Shown here piece after piece: positions 33,306 through 42,413 of a stretch of DNA of 64,000 bases. The stretch is from Motiliproteus sp047633175 (lineage in GTDB: Bacteria; Pseudomonadota; Gammaproteobacteria; Pseudomonadales; Balneatricaceae). Below the pieces are notes generated by a model. The model was not told where the DNA came from. It made no database searches and worked only from the letters and a program-made list of their open reading frames with translations. The first letter of the stretch is position 1. Each line of letters begins with the position of its first letter. The stretch spans positions 68,819 through 132,818 of the forward strand of contig JBLIEQ010000008.1 in assembly GCA_047633175.1 (NCBI GenBank). Direction: 5' to 3'. The translations under genes and the position numbers were made by a program.

Positions 33306-33593
33306 ATGTCCCTCGACTCTTCTGATGTGCAGAAAATAGCCCATCTGGCCCGACTCCAGATCAGCGCTGCCGATATTCCTGACTATGCACAGAACCTGTC
33401 TGACATCCTCGGCTTGGTCGACCAGATGCAGGCGATCGATACCACTGGCGTCGAACCGCTCTCCAACCCCCTGGATGCGGTACAGCGACTGCGTGCCGAT
33501 ATCGCCACCGAAAGCAATCTGCGCGATAAACTGCAAACCGTCGCCCCGGCAGTTGAGCAGGGTCTGTTTCAGGTTCCCAAGGTGATCGACTGA
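33306..33593 (+). CDS. gatC: Asp/Glu-tRNA amidotransferase subunit C
   Basis: A 95-residue GatC: MSLDSSDVQKIAHLARLQI at the N-terminus, ILGLVDQMQAIDTTGVEPLSNPL in the middle and the C-terminal GLFQVPKVID. It wraps around GatA and GatB in the transamidation complex. The open frame extends to 33237, but the ATG at 33306 gives the family N-terminus. It is the first gene of the gatCAB operon. Confidence 0.96.
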   Translation: MSLDSSDVQKIAHLARLQISAADIPDYAQNLSDILGLVDQMQAIDTTGVEPLSNPLDAVQRLRADIATESNLRDKLQTVAPAVEQGLFQVPKVID

Positions 33594-33706
33594 CGCGCAC
33601 AGCCCAACACGGCCAACAGCACAGAAACTATCGCCACCGACTGCGCTGATCGTCTCCCAGATCAAAAAAAACAGCGGCCGAAAAATGCTTCTAAGGATAT
33701 ACACTG

Positions 33707-35191
33707 ATGTTTGAAAAGACTCTCGCCGAACTAGCCAAGGGGCTCGATGCCGGCGATTACAGCAGCCTGGAGCTAACCGACGCGTATCTAGCCCGGATCC
33801 ATGCCGAAGACACTCGCTACAACAGCTTTATCAGCGTGACGGACGAGCAGGCCCGGGCTCAAGCCCAAGCCGCCGACGCACAACGCGCCGCCGGCAATGC
33901 AGGCCCCTTCACCGGCCTGCCGCTGGCACACAAAGATATCTTCTGCACCGAAGGGGTACGCACCAGTTGCGGCTCAAAGATGCTGGATAACTTTATCGCG
34001 CCCTACAACGCCACCGTCGTCGAGAAATTCAATGCCGCCGGCGCAGTCTGCCTGGGCAAGACCAATATGGACGAGTTCGCGATGGGCTCCTCCAACGAGA
34101 ACAGCTACTACGGCCCTGTGCGCAATCCCTGGAATACCGACTGCGTCCCCGGTGGCTCCTCCGGCGGTTCGGCTGCCGCCGTCGCCGCACGCCTGGCGCC
34201 TGCCGCCACCGGCACCGATACCGGCGGCTCTATCCGGCAACCGGCAGCCCTGTGCGGTATTACCGGCATCAAACCGACCTACGGCCGGGTGTCACGCTTC
34301 GGCATGATCGCCTTCGCCAGCTCCCTGGATCAGGGCGGCCCTATGGCCCGCAGCGCCGAAGATGCAGCGCTGATGCTCCAGGTGATGGCAGGCTTTGACC
34401 CCAAAGACTCCACCAGCCTTGATCGTGCAGTCCCCGATTACTGCGCCGACCTGAACCTGCCTCTTAAAGGGCTCAGGATCGGCCTGCCGAAAGAATTCTT
34501 CTCGGCCGACCTGAACCCGGCTATCGCCGCCAGCGTGCAGGCCGCGATCAAGGAGTTCCAGGCACTGGGTGCCACCACACAGGAGATCAGCCTGCCCAAC
34601 ACCGCGCTTGCGGTGCCGGCCTACTATATCATTGCGCCCTCAGAAGCCTCCTCCAACCTGTCGCGTTTCGACGGGGTTCGTTACGGCCACCGCTGCAGCG
34701 ACCCGGTCGATCTGGAAGATATGTACAAGCGTTCGCGCGGAGAAGGCTTCGGCAGCGAGGTCAAGCGCCGCATCATGGTCGGCACCTACGCCCTGTCTGA
34801 AGGGTTCTACGACGCCTACTACAAGAAAGCACAGCAGATCCGCCACCTGATCCGCCAGGATTTTATCGATGCCCTGCAACAGGTCGATGTCATCATGGGG
34901 CCCACCACCCCGCATCCTGCGTTCAAACTAGGTGAAAAGACCGCCGATCCTATTGCCATGTATATGGAAGATATCTTCACCCTCTCGCTGAACCTGGCCG
35001 GACTGCCCGGCATCTCTATCCCCTGCGGCAACACGGGAGGACTGCCGGTCGGCTTACAGATTATCGGCAACTATTTTGCCGAAGCCAGACTGCTTAACGT
35101 CGCCCACCAGTTCCAGCAGGCGACCGACTGGCACCAGCAGGTACCTACAGGTCTTTACCCTGAAACAACCCACAGCGCAGAGGCATCGTAA
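33707..35191 (+). CDS. gatA: Asp/Glu-tRNA amidotransferase subunit A (amidase)
   Basis: The glutaminase subunit that frees ammonia for amidating Glu-tRNA-Gln or Asp-tRNA-Asn. The amidase-signature catalytic set is visible: K76 (PLAHKDIFC), S151 (VPGGSSGGSAAA) and S175 (TDTGGSIRQPA). The length of 494 residues is slightly above the usual about 485. A gatCAB operon suggests that at least one of GlnRS or AsnRS charging is indirect here; which tRNA it serves cannot be read from this window. Confidence 0.98.
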   Translation: MFEKTLAELAKGLDAGDYSSLELTDAYLARIHAEDTRYNSFISVTDEQARAQAQAADAQRAAGNAGPFTGLPLAHKDIFCTEGVRTSCGSKMLDNFIAPYNATVVEKFNAAGAVCLGKTNMDEFAMGSSNENSYYGPVRNPWNTDCVPGGSSGGSAAAVAARLAPAATGTDTGGSIRQPAALCGITGIKPTYGRVSRFGMIAFASSLDQGGPMARSAEDAALMLQVMAGFDPKDSTSLDRAVPDYCADLNLPLKGLRIGLPKEFFSADLNPAIAASVQAAIKEFQALGATTQEISLPNTALAVPAYYIIAPSEASSNLSRFDGVRYGHRCSDPVDLEDMYKRSRGEGFGSEVKRRIMVGTYALSEGFYDAYYKKAQQIRHLIRQDFIDALQQVDVIMGPTTPHPAFKLGEKTADPIAMYMEDIFTLSLNLAGLPGISIPCGNTGGLPVGLQIIGNYFAEARLLNVAHQFQQATDWHQQVPTGLYPETTHSAEAS

Positions 35192-35192
35192 T

Positions 35193-36647
35193 ATGCAATG
35201 GGAAGCCGTTATCGGGCTGGAGATCCACGCCCAATTAGCCACCAAATCCAAGATCTTCTCTGCTGCAAGCACCGCCTATGGTGCCGAACCCAACACTCAG
35301 GCCTGCGCCATCGACCTGGCGCTGCCCGGCACCCTGCCGGTATTTAATACCGAAGCACTGCGGATGGCGGTGATGTTCGGCCTGGCGATCGATGCCGAGA
35401 TCGGCTATCGCTCGGTGTTCGACCGCAAGAACTACTTCTATCCTGATCTGCCCAAGGGCTACCAGACTACCCAGCTGTTCGACCCTATCGTGGGCCTGGG
35501 CCATATCGATATAGAGCTGGAAAACGGCGTACATAAGCGGATCGGCGTTACCCGCGCCCACCTGGAAGAGGATGCCGGAAAGTCGCTGCATGACCTGTTC
35601 CCCGGCATGACCGGCATCGATCTTAACCGTGCCGGCACCCCGCTGCTGGAGATCGTCTCCGAACCCGATCTGTGCAGCGCAGAAGAAGCGGTCGCCTACG
35701 CCAAGAAGATTCATGCCATCGTCACCACCCTCGGTATCTGCGACGGTAATATGGCCGAAGGCTCATTCCGCTGCGACTGTAACGTCTCGATCCGCCCCAA
35801 GGGCCAGACCGAACTGGGCACCCGCACCGAGACCAAGAACATCAATTCGTTCCGCTTTATCGAGAAGGCGATCAAGGGCGAAATAGAACGCCAGATCGAC
35901 CTGATCGAAGGGGGCGGCCGGGTGATCCAAGCCACTCGCCTCTACGATGCGGATAAAAATGAGACCCGCTCGATGCGCTCCAAAGAGGAGGCTAACGACT
36001 ACCGCTACTTCCCCTGCCCCGACCTGCTGCCGATCATTATCGATACCGAGTATGTGGAGGCGATTCGCCTGACCCTGCCCGAGCTGCCTGACGCCCGCCA
36101 TGCCCGCTTTCTCGAACAGTACGGCCTGAGCGACTACGACGCCTCGGTACTCTCCGCCTACCGCGACACCGCCGTCTACTTTGAGACCGTCGCCAACACC
36201 GCAGGCGATGCCAAACTGGCCGCTAACTGGGTGATGGGCGAGCTGTCCAAGTTCCTCAACAGCAACAGCATCGAGATCAAACAGAGCCCGGTACCCGCCG
36301 AGGCTCTGGGTCAGCTATTGGCCCGAATCCAGGACAGCACTCTCAACGCCAATGCCGCCAAGCAGGTATTCGAAGCACTCTGGAACGACGGCGGCAGCGT
36401 CGATGAAATTATCGATGCCAAGGGCCTAAAGCAGGTGACTGACAGCGGCGCGATCGAAGCGCTGGTAGATATCGTGATTGCCTCCGCCACCAAGCAGGTC
36501 GAGCAATACCAGGCAGCCGAACCCGATAAGCGCGGCAAGATGCTGGGATTCTTTATGGGTAAGGTGATGCAGGCCAGCAAAGGGGCCGCCAATCCAGGTC
36601 AGGTAAACCAGCTGCTCAAGGTCAAGCTGGATGCGCTCTGCGATTAG
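35193..36647 (+). CDS. gatB: Asp/Glu-tRNA amidotransferase subunit B
   Basis: The kinase/amidotransferase subunit. The 484-residue protein begins MQWEAVIGLEIHAQL at 35193, 1 bp after the gatA stop; a longer frame into gatA is not credible. Motifs are FDRKNYFYPDLPKGYQ, GVTRAHLEEDAGKS, EPDL and the C-terminal YqeY/tail domain ending GQVNQLLKVKLD. A strong terminator follows. Confidence 0.98.
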   Translation: MQWEAVIGLEIHAQLATKSKIFSAASTAYGAEPNTQACAIDLALPGTLPVFNTEALRMAVMFGLAIDAEIGYRSVFDRKNYFYPDLPKGYQTTQLFDPIVGLGHIDIELENGVHKRIGVTRAHLEEDAGKSLHDLFPGMTGIDLNRAGTPLLEIVSEPDLCSAEEAVAYAKKIHAIVTTLGICDGNMAEGSFRCDCNVSIRPKGQTELGTRTETKNINSFRFIEKAIKGEIERQIDLIEGGGRVIQATRLYDADKNETRSMRSKEEANDYRYFPCPDLLPIIIDTEYVEAIRLTLPELPDARHARFLEQYGLSDYDASVLSAYRDTAVYFETVANTAGDAKLAANWVMGELSKFLNSNSIEIKQSPVPAEALGQLLARIQDSTLNANAAKQVFEALWNDGGSVDEIIDAKGLKQVTDSGAIEALVDIVIASATKQVEQYQAAEPDKRGKMLGFFMGKVMQASKGAANPGQVNQLLKVKLDALCD

Positions 36648-36670
36648 CCACTTAAATCGAGACTAAAAAA

Positions 36671-36695
36671 GGCAGCCATTGGCTGCCTTTTTTTT
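36671..36695 (+). terminator. Intrinsic terminator after gatB
   Basis: GGCAGCC ATT-type loop GGCTGCC forms a 7-bp GC-rich stem followed by nine T, about 25 bp after the gatB stop. It is preceded by an A tract, so it could act in both directions. Confidence 0.93.
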
Positions 36696-36714
36696 ATTGC
36701 TATGCATAAGCTGA

Positions 36715-36868
36715 GTATGGCGATGCAGCCATCGTCAGGCTAAAGCCTAACCTACAAAAAAAAATCCCTGTGGGTTAACTTTTGTGGGTTGGCTTTTTCT
36801 GGAGAGTAAGTAGTCCGACAAGGCTAGCAGAGCGTCATCATCGTCAGATTGAAGCCGGACCCACAGAG
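36715..36868. repeat. Interspersed repeat of the TGTGGGTC/GTCGGA family, copy 4
   Basis: Carries CAGGCTAAAGCCTAACC, CCCTGTGGGTTAAC, TTGTGGGTTGG, AGTCCGACAAGGCTAGC and CCGGACCCACAG. It has the same words as the copies at 2480, 4556 and 20262, partly in inverted order, and no supported gene. Confidence 0.7.
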
Positions 36869-36877
36869 CCCCCTATG

Positions 36878-37562
36878 GCTTCGCCTTCTTTGTCGTCAGT
36901 GTACAAATAAAGCCGCAGGGAGGAAGACCCAGAGCTTGATGAAAAAGACAAAAATGCAGAATTCACGGCTCGCAATCACTAACGAAGACATAGCCAAAAA
37001 AAAAGGCTCTGTCCCAATCTGTTGTTGTGACTAGCCCTTTCATCCTGTGCAAAAGATCGCCTGCAGGCAGGCTCCCACGGTGTTAAGGCTGATTAGGAGA
37101 GTAATCTTGTAGCTTTTAGAAAGGCTTGAAACGGCAAACGGACCATCAGAATGACGCCAAATCCCCTTTCTAAATCGATGAAATACAGACTGAAAAAGGC
37201 CCGCAGGGTCGAGCTTGGGCCGTTGTCAGTTCCCGACAACAACGGCATACCTGCGTCCCTGCAGGCAATGGCGAGGCAGACAAATCGGCAGGATAGCCGA
37301 TTTGCACAACCGCAGGTTGCCCGGAGGGTGAGGCACTTAGGACGTGCCGAGTGAATCCGAATCTGTCAGCCTCAGGCTGGATTTCATAGCGCCGCAGGCG
37401 CGTACCCGCAGGGCGGTTTAGTAGGGGGCGTTTTCTTTGCTTCGCTTTCTTTGTCGCTACAAAGAAATGAAGACGCCGGGAGGCGGAAACTCGCTTGATT
37501 ACAAAGCAATAATGCAGGATTAGCTGCTCGCAACAACAGACTGGGACATAGCCAAAAAAAAG
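36878..37562. repeat. Repeat-rich spacer with a diverged duplicated block
   Basis: The block CTTCGCCTTCTTTGTCG to CATAGCCAAAAAAA (36878-37004) recurs in diverged form at 37439-37562. Common words are GAAGAC, GC(C)GGGAGG, CTTGAT, AATGCAG and CTCGCAA. Between the copies lie short palindromic pieces such as CCGTTGTC with GACAACAACGG and ATCGGCAGGATAGCCGAT. A minus-strand 147-codon frame crosses it, but its composition is not protein-like. It resembles transcribed spacer or old element remnants. Confidence 0.6.
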
Positions 37563-37846
37563 ACCAGACCCTAAAACGCTAGCAACAAAGCTTGAGGAAG
37601 TGCCAACAAACATGCAAATACGGCGGGTAAACGAGACAGGGCCACTCCGGCTGAGTGAGCCGGGATAGCCCTGGTACAGTTCTCGTCATGTTCAACAGTG
37701 TCTTACTAAGGTACCGACTGGCACCCTCTGCCTTAGAGGCCGCTTACGATGCTCCCGGGAGTGGTAAGAGCTAGACTTGCCGATAGCCCTAGCGCGTCTT
37801 ACAACCCCTTAGGTGATGGTATCTCTGTTGATCAAACGGTGGGTTG
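37563..37846. other. Spacer without recognised gene
   Basis: About 280 bp between the repeat block and the ice-binding protein gene. It contains a few imperfect stems (ACTCCGGCTGAGTGAGCCGG; CTCCCGGGAG) but no reading frame, RNA family or element that I can name. Confidence 0.5.
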
Positions 37847-38734
37847 TTAATTTACGACACTTCCAGCAGCGGTGATTGCCGCCTTGCTCGATAGCGCCCG
37901 TCCGTCGAGCGTAGTGCCCGCCCCTAGCGAGATAGCCGTATTGCTGATGAAGTTGCCGACAATGGCAGCGCCAGCGCCGGTAGTGACGGCCCCATTGACA
38001 AGCCAGAAGACGTTCTTAGCCTGCGCCCCATTTATCAACTGCATCTGCCGACCGGCGTTAACGACTACTGAGGCGTCGGTCTGGAATATCCACACGGCGT
38101 CTGAAGCCAAGCCATCCATTCTCTGCCCATCGAGGACAAGGTGCGCAACACTACCGCTGATAGAGTAGGAGACGCTAGAGTAGTACACGCCAGAGGTAAG
38201 AGTCTGGCCCGCCAGATCTTTGATCATTTCAACAGGTACAGGATCAGCAGGATTCGACGGTGTAACTGGAAGATTAGATGATAAACCATTCACCTTCGCA
38301 TCAACAAGACCAGCAACGTACTCCATACCCTCCTTGTGGAGAGTCTTGAGTTTGGCCAATGCATCAAAGGTTTCCTGAGTTACCTGGTTGAAGTGCTTGG
38401 CATCTCCGGTGAGAGCCGCACCGGCTTCGATCCTGCCCATGACCTCAGTGCCGGCTACAGTGATGGCGGCATTAGCGCCCACATCACCATCAACGACAGT
38501 CCCTGGAGCCGTGATGGCCGCACCTGCCAGGAGTTTATATTTTGCCACGTTTCCTCTTTTCTGAGCATCACCCATATCCAGTACGCTGGGCACATAGTTA
38601 AGGTCGAGTTCAGAGCTAGCGACGGTGCTTGCCTGGGCGGTGGTTGCGGCGAGAACGCCGGTGAAGGCAACAACTGACATCACCCGAAAAAAATTACGGC
38701 TAGAACGCGGTGCGTTGAGAACAGGGTTTTTCAT
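37847..38734 (-). CDS. Secreted ice-binding (DUF3494-type) protein
   Basis: A 295-residue protein with a long signal peptide (FFRVMSVVAFTGVLAATTAQA, probable cleavage after residue 35). The C-terminal two thirds matches the DUF3494 ice-binding beta-solenoid: YKLLAGAAITAPGTVVDGDVG, LTSGVYYSSVSYSISG, VWIFQTDASVVVNAG, AKNVFWLVNGAVTTGAGAAIVGNFI and a final SLGAGTTLDGRALSSKAAIT. The helix between (HFNQVTQETFDALAKL) is also normal for the fold. These proteins bind ice or inhibit recrystallisation in cold-adapted microbes; some act as adhesins. No adhesin repeats or anchor follow. It is flanked by long spacers, so it is probably an acquired single gene. Confidence 0.9.
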   Translation of the reverse strand: MKNPVLNAPRSSRNFFRVMSVVAFTGVLAATTAQASTVASSELDLNYVPSVLDMGDAQKRGNVAKYKLLAGAAITAPGTVVDGDVGANAAITVAGTEVMGRIEAGAALTGDAKHFNQVTQETFDALAKLKTLHKEGMEYVAGLVDAKVNGLSSNLPVTPSNPADPVPVEMIKDLAGQTLTSGVYYSSVSYSISGSVAHLVLDGQRMDGLASDAVWIFQTDASVVVNAGRQMQLINGAQAKNVFWLVNGAVTTGAGAAIVGNFISNTAISLGAGTTLDGRALSSKAAITAAGSVVN

Positions 38735-39457
38735 AAGAAAAATTCCTTCAGCTGAACATAACTAGTATAAAACGTCATTTTTCATAAATGACACTTCATA
38801 CTAAACTGCACTACACTAAATTAAATAACTCTTAATTAAATAGAACTAAATCGAATTACACTAAATTAGCTTTTATATCAGCAGCTTGCATCGGTTTATA
38901 ATCCGTTATATTTCTCTTGTTGTAAAGATTTAAATCCCACCCTGATAGACGCCGCCCTGTCCGAATGATCAGAGCACAGGCTTTATAACTTTATTTAAAA
39001 GCCACCAAAGAAGTTCCCAAATGTCTGCAGAACCCCCAAAAGACGGACTGTCGGTATTCGAGTACCAATACTAAGGCTACACACCCATTAGATGCTTTAG
39101 CACTACCCGGACCTTTGATGCTTAATTACTATTAGATAATGGATGGCAGCCTTCATACGGCAGCGAGGTAGGCGGCATGTAATCCCAACTATCGTTACCC
39201 TAGGCGAACCTACACAGGTGCATGCGAACGAGGAGCAACTTACTTTTTCACGGTGAATTTGGCGGAGCGCTAGGATAAGGGTTTTTGCGGCGAAGTCCGT
39301 CCCCCGCATATGCACAGTTAGAGAATGTACTTGATCATAGATAACCCTCTTGCGGATGTGTGACAGCCGCTTTATATATCCCTGCCGCTAACGACTACTT
39401 CACTGCGGTATATCCGTAGCCAACTTCAACATTTTGAATACGGTAACTCCGCGCCGA
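38735..39457. other. AT-rich spacer upstream of the ice-binding protein gene
   Basis: About 720 bp without a convincing gene. The first 150 bp upstream of the gene is very AT-rich, with repeated CACTAAATTA words and the hairpin GTCATTTTTCATAAATGAC (38774-38792). This is a plausible site for its promoter and regulation. Further on, 39204-39257 holds a repeat that recurs near 57947 and 58787. A 70-codon minus frame at 39103-39315 is not credible. Confidence 0.55.
39204..39257. repeat. GCGAACCTACACAGG repeat, copy 1
   Basis: GCGAACCTACACAGGTGCA, then GAGGAGCAACTTACTTTTTC and ACGGTGA. The same order of words is found at 58787-58838 and in part at 57947-57980. Confidence 0.75.
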
Positions 39458-40786
39458 TCATACCTTGGTTAGCAAGCTCTCCGCGTAAAAGGCGACAGGC
39501 GCAGACAGAAGGATCGTCAGCGCGACGCGCTGATACCAGACCATCAACATCTGCTTGATCGTTAATGGAATCTCAGTGGAAAGGATGCACGGAATAGTCG
39601 CCGAGAAAAACAAAATCGATGAAATAGCGACCGTCCCAGCAACGAATTTGGCGGCGACAGCACTCTTCGCCATCAGCAGTGCAGGAAGAAACATCTCTGC
39701 CAGCCCCGTTGCTGAGGCTTTAGCCAGGAGCAGCGGTTCAGGCAGCTGCGCCAGCGCGGTGAAGGGATAGAACAGGTAACCCATCCAGTCGAACAACGGT
39801 GTGTATTTTGCGATCAGCAAACCGAGCAAACCGACCGACATAATTGAGGGAAGAATGCTCATGGCCATCACCACGCCTTCGGCCAGGTTCCGTCGAATGT
39901 TCAGAAGCAGTGACGGGGCCTGGTCGGTCACCGAGAGGCCTTCGATCACAGCTTGTTTGAGCCGCGAATGATCATAGCTTTCTGGCTCTGGCACGCAAGA
40001 ACTGTCGTCCATTCTGCACAGCGGAAATAAACGAACGGTAATGGCGGTCACGACAAAGGTGATGATCAGCGTCGACCAGAAAAACAGATTCCAGATCTCC
40101 ATCAGGTCCAGAGTCTTGGCCACTATCACCATAAAGGTTGCCGATACTGTTGAAAATCCCGTAGCTATGATGGCCGCCTCTTTGGCGGAGTATTGCCCTG
40201 ATTTATAGACGCGGTTAGTGATCAGCAGACCGATTGAATAGCTGCCCACAAATGAGGCAACGCCATCGATTGCCGATTTCCCGGGGGTCTTAAATAGCGG
40301 GCGCATGACCGGCTCTAAGAGAACGCCGATCATTTCCAGCAGCCCATAGCCAACCAGGAAGGCAAGAAAGATCGCACCGATAGGCACAATCAAACCGACA
40401 GGAATAACTAACTTGTTGAACAGAAAAGGCAGCATGTCTTTTTCAAACAGCAGATCCGGCCCGACTGAAAAGTACGCCATCACCCCTACCGCAATACCAC
40501 CGAGTTTCAGAAACGAGAACACCATCTGGGTACGATTTTTATTCCAGGTGCCTTTGTAAAATGGATAAAGGCCGCCCGCGATGATCAGCAGCAGCGCGTA
40601 GACTGCGGCTGTGCCCGCCTGATTGCCCCTGATCCAGGATACTAGATGATCTAGAGGGATGGTGGTTTTTCCTGCTATCTCGATGGGAATAAAGAAGACT
40701 AAAAAACCAATAAAACTAAAAAAAACCAACTTTAACATCGATATTGAGCTGAAGGATTTCAAGCTCACCGGCTCAGGATTATTCAT
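39458..40786 (-). CDS. YjiH-type nucleoside-recognition (Gate) domain membrane protein
   Basis: A 442-residue inner-membrane protein with about ten hydrophobic segments and the YjiH-like Gate/nucleoside-recognition arrangement: FVGSYSIGLLITNRVYKSGQYSAKEAAIIATGFSTVSATFMVIVAKTL and a later VAGTVAISSILFFSATIPCILST. These proteins are presumed transporters. It is divergent from a HutC-like repressor with two TGTATATACA-type sites between, so I infer a role with histidine, urocanate or a related compound. No hut enzymes are in the window. The substrate cannot be read from sequence. Confidence 0.85.
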   Translation of the reverse strand: MNNPEPVSLKSFSSISMLKLVFFSFIGFLVFFIPIEIAGKTTIPLDHLVSWIRGNQAGTAAVYALLLIIAGGLYPFYKGTWNKNRTQMVFSFLKLGGIAVGVMAYFSVGPDLLFEKDMLPFLFNKLVIPVGLIVPIGAIFLAFLVGYGLLEMIGVLLEPVMRPLFKTPGKSAIDGVASFVGSYSIGLLITNRVYKSGQYSAKEAAIIATGFSTVSATFMVIVAKTLDLMEIWNLFFWSTLIITFVVTAITVRLFPLCRMDDSSCVPEPESYDHSRLKQAVIEGLSVTDQAPSLLLNIRRNLAEGVVMAMSILPSIMSVGLLGLLIAKYTPLFDWMGYLFYPFTALAQLPEPLLLAKASATGLAEMFLPALLMAKSAVAAKFVAGTVAISSILFFSATIPCILSTEIPLTIKQMLMVWYQRVALTILLSAPVAFYAESLLTKV

Positions 40787-40882
40787 GGGGGTACCCTTAT
40801 ATTTATAATTTTAGAGTGAATACTGAACGCCACCACTCGATCGCATACAAGATATGACTGCCTGAAAGCTATGCGAACATGG

Positions 40883-40892
40883 TGTATATACA
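40883..40892. promoter_or_regulatory. Probable HutC-type operator 1
   Basis: The perfect dyad TGTATATACA matches the TGTA-N2-TACA pattern reported for HutC sites in Pseudomonas. It lies about 97 bp from the YjiH-gene start and 146 bp from the regulator start. Confidence 0.65.
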
Positions 40893-40997
40893 TATATATA
40901 CTGCAGGATAATAAATGTAAATACCAAGGAGAGACGCTCTGCCCTGCGCGCAGATCAGAGTCTCTACGGATGCCATAGGTTGTGCGTATCTGGAGGA

Positions 40998-41005
40998 GTA
41001 TATAC
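40998..41005. promoter_or_regulatory. Probable HutC-type operator 2 near the regulator start
   Basis: GTATATAC, part of AGTATATACA, is a one-mismatch version of the first dyad and lies 33 bp before the regulator start. It would allow autoregulation. Confidence 0.5.
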
Positions 41006-41037
41006 AATGAAAATTTTGTGTTTTACCGGAGTCTTGA

Positions 41038-41748
41038 GTGAGCAAAGGTCCACGTTATCAGCAAATAAAGAGCTTCATCCTCGATGGCGTGCTGCAACAG
41101 ACGTATCGGCCCGGTAGTAAGATTCCAACCGAGAATCAGTTGGCAGACCAGTTTTCGGTTAGCCGCATGACGGTCAACAAGGCCATCAGAGACCTGGTCC
41201 AAGAAAATATTTTGATTCGCCATCCCGGAGTAGGAACCTTTGTTTCGGACGCCAAGGCTGAATCACCGCTTACCGACATCAAAAACATTGCCGATGAGGT
41301 CCGTCAGCGGGGACACACGTATGGCTGTAGGGTCGTTAGGCTGCAGGAAACCGTTGCTCACGAAACCTTAGCCATGCAGATGGGTATTCCTATAGGTACA
41401 CCGGTTTTCCGTTCAGTGATCGTGCATCTCGAAGACGACCTGCCGATTCAGCTCGAAAATCGGTACGTTATCGCGAGTCTTGTTCCAGGCTATCTAGAGC
41501 AAGATTTCACGGCCTCGACTCCCAACGAATACCTGTCGAAGACATGTCCTATCTCGAGTATTGAGCATATTGTCGAAGCAATACTTCCGGATGAAAACGT
41601 TCAGCAACATCTGGATATAGACTCGAATACCGCGTGTCTTCTTGTTAATCGGCGTACCTGGTCGGACGGTCGTTTGATTAGCTATGCCTGCCTGACGCAT
41701 CCGGGCACCCGCTACAAACTCCGTTCAATAGCATCGATGGGTGGCTGA
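41038..41748 (+). CDS. hutC: GntR/HutC-family transcriptional repressor
   Basis: A 236-residue regulator with an N-terminal GntR winged helix (RYQQIKSFILDG, IPTENQLADQFSVSRMTVNKAIRDLV, HPGVGTFV) and a UTRA effector domain (about residues 80-230). The end FTASTPNEYL and ISSIEHIVEAILP are very close to HutC, which uses urocanate as inducer. The GTG at 41038 is used; there is little choice of start. It is divergent from the YjiH-type gene. I call it HutC by sequence resemblance, but its targets here are inferred. Confidence 0.85.
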   Translation: MSKGPRYQQIKSFILDGVLQQTYRPGSKIPTENQLADQFSVSRMTVNKAIRDLVQENILIRHPGVGTFVSDAKAESPLTDIKNIADEVRQRGHTYGCRVVRLQETVAHETLAMQMGIPIGTPVFRSVIVHLEDDLPIQLENRYVIASLVPGYLEQDFTASTPNEYLSKTCPISSIEHIVEAILPDENVQQHLDIDSNTACLLVNRRTWSDGRLISYACLTHPGTRYKLRSIASMGG

Positions 41749-41833
41749 ATGAAGCCGGTGTCGAGGCACTGGCCGGCACCGTCTTTCTGGGGAGTATTGC
41801 TACGCAAAATAAAAGATCGGCCCTGTTAGTGTG

Positions 41834-42391
41834 TTATTTACGCGGATCGAAGGAACACGCTGTCCGCCAATCATAGAGGTAAATCGGAGTGCGGTAGAAA
41901 TCTTTAAGTCTGATGATTTTTATAGGTTTACATGAAGGTAAGGCGAAGGTATTACTCACAATGTGAATCTCATGTAACCGTTCTTGTTGCAGTTTTTTAT
42001 CAAGAGCGACCATACCTCCAGGAAAAAGATAACAGAATAGAATAGAAGCGCTGCTCAGTTCCGCATTATTGAAATCTTTGCGATATAGTGTGAGGTTATC
42101 CAGACGTAAAGAATATTTCCGAATCATTGAGACCAGCCATGGAAGCCATGACAGTTCGTAGCCTATCACTTGTCGATGTGGGTATTGGCTGGCGAGTGCG
42201 ATAACGAGCGTCCCCCAACCAGAACCGAGGTCGATGAAAGGACCCTTTGCAGACCTGTCTATTAAAGAAAGCATGGTTTGACGAGCTTTTCCTGAACTCA
42301 TCATTGGGGAAATACCGGTTTCCAGCGTGGTCCGAACAATGGATAAGACAGCGAGAAGGACGACAAGAAGTATTAGCTCAAGAAGAGGCAT
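41834..42391 (-). CDS. Membrane-anchored class I methyltransferase
   Basis: A 185-residue protein with an N-terminal hydrophobic helix (LLELILLVVLLAVLSIV), then a SAM-binding Rossmann start: FIDLGSGWGTLVIALASQYP (motif I) and VIGYELSWLPW. The C-terminal half is compatible with a small methyltransferase. The substrate is unknown. A DksA-like gene lies 22 bp upstream in the same direction, so the two may share a transcript. Confidence 0.8.
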   Translation of the reverse strand: MPLLELILLVVLLAVLSIVRTTLETGISPMMSSGKARQTMLSLIDRSAKGPFIDLGSGWGTLVIALASQYPHRQVIGYELSWLPWLVSMIRKYSLRLDNLTLYRKDFNNAELSSASILFCYLFPGGMVALDKKLQQERLHEIHIVSNTFALPSCKPIKIIRLKDFYRTPIYLYDWRTACSFDPRK

Positions 42392-42413
42392 GATAGCGAG
42401 AATCTAAAAGTGG

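Noticed and set aside
37170..37613. 147-codon minus-strand ORF in the repeat-rich spacer
   Set aside because: Runs over the duplicated non-coding block; low-complexity, cysteine-rich patches and no family pattern.
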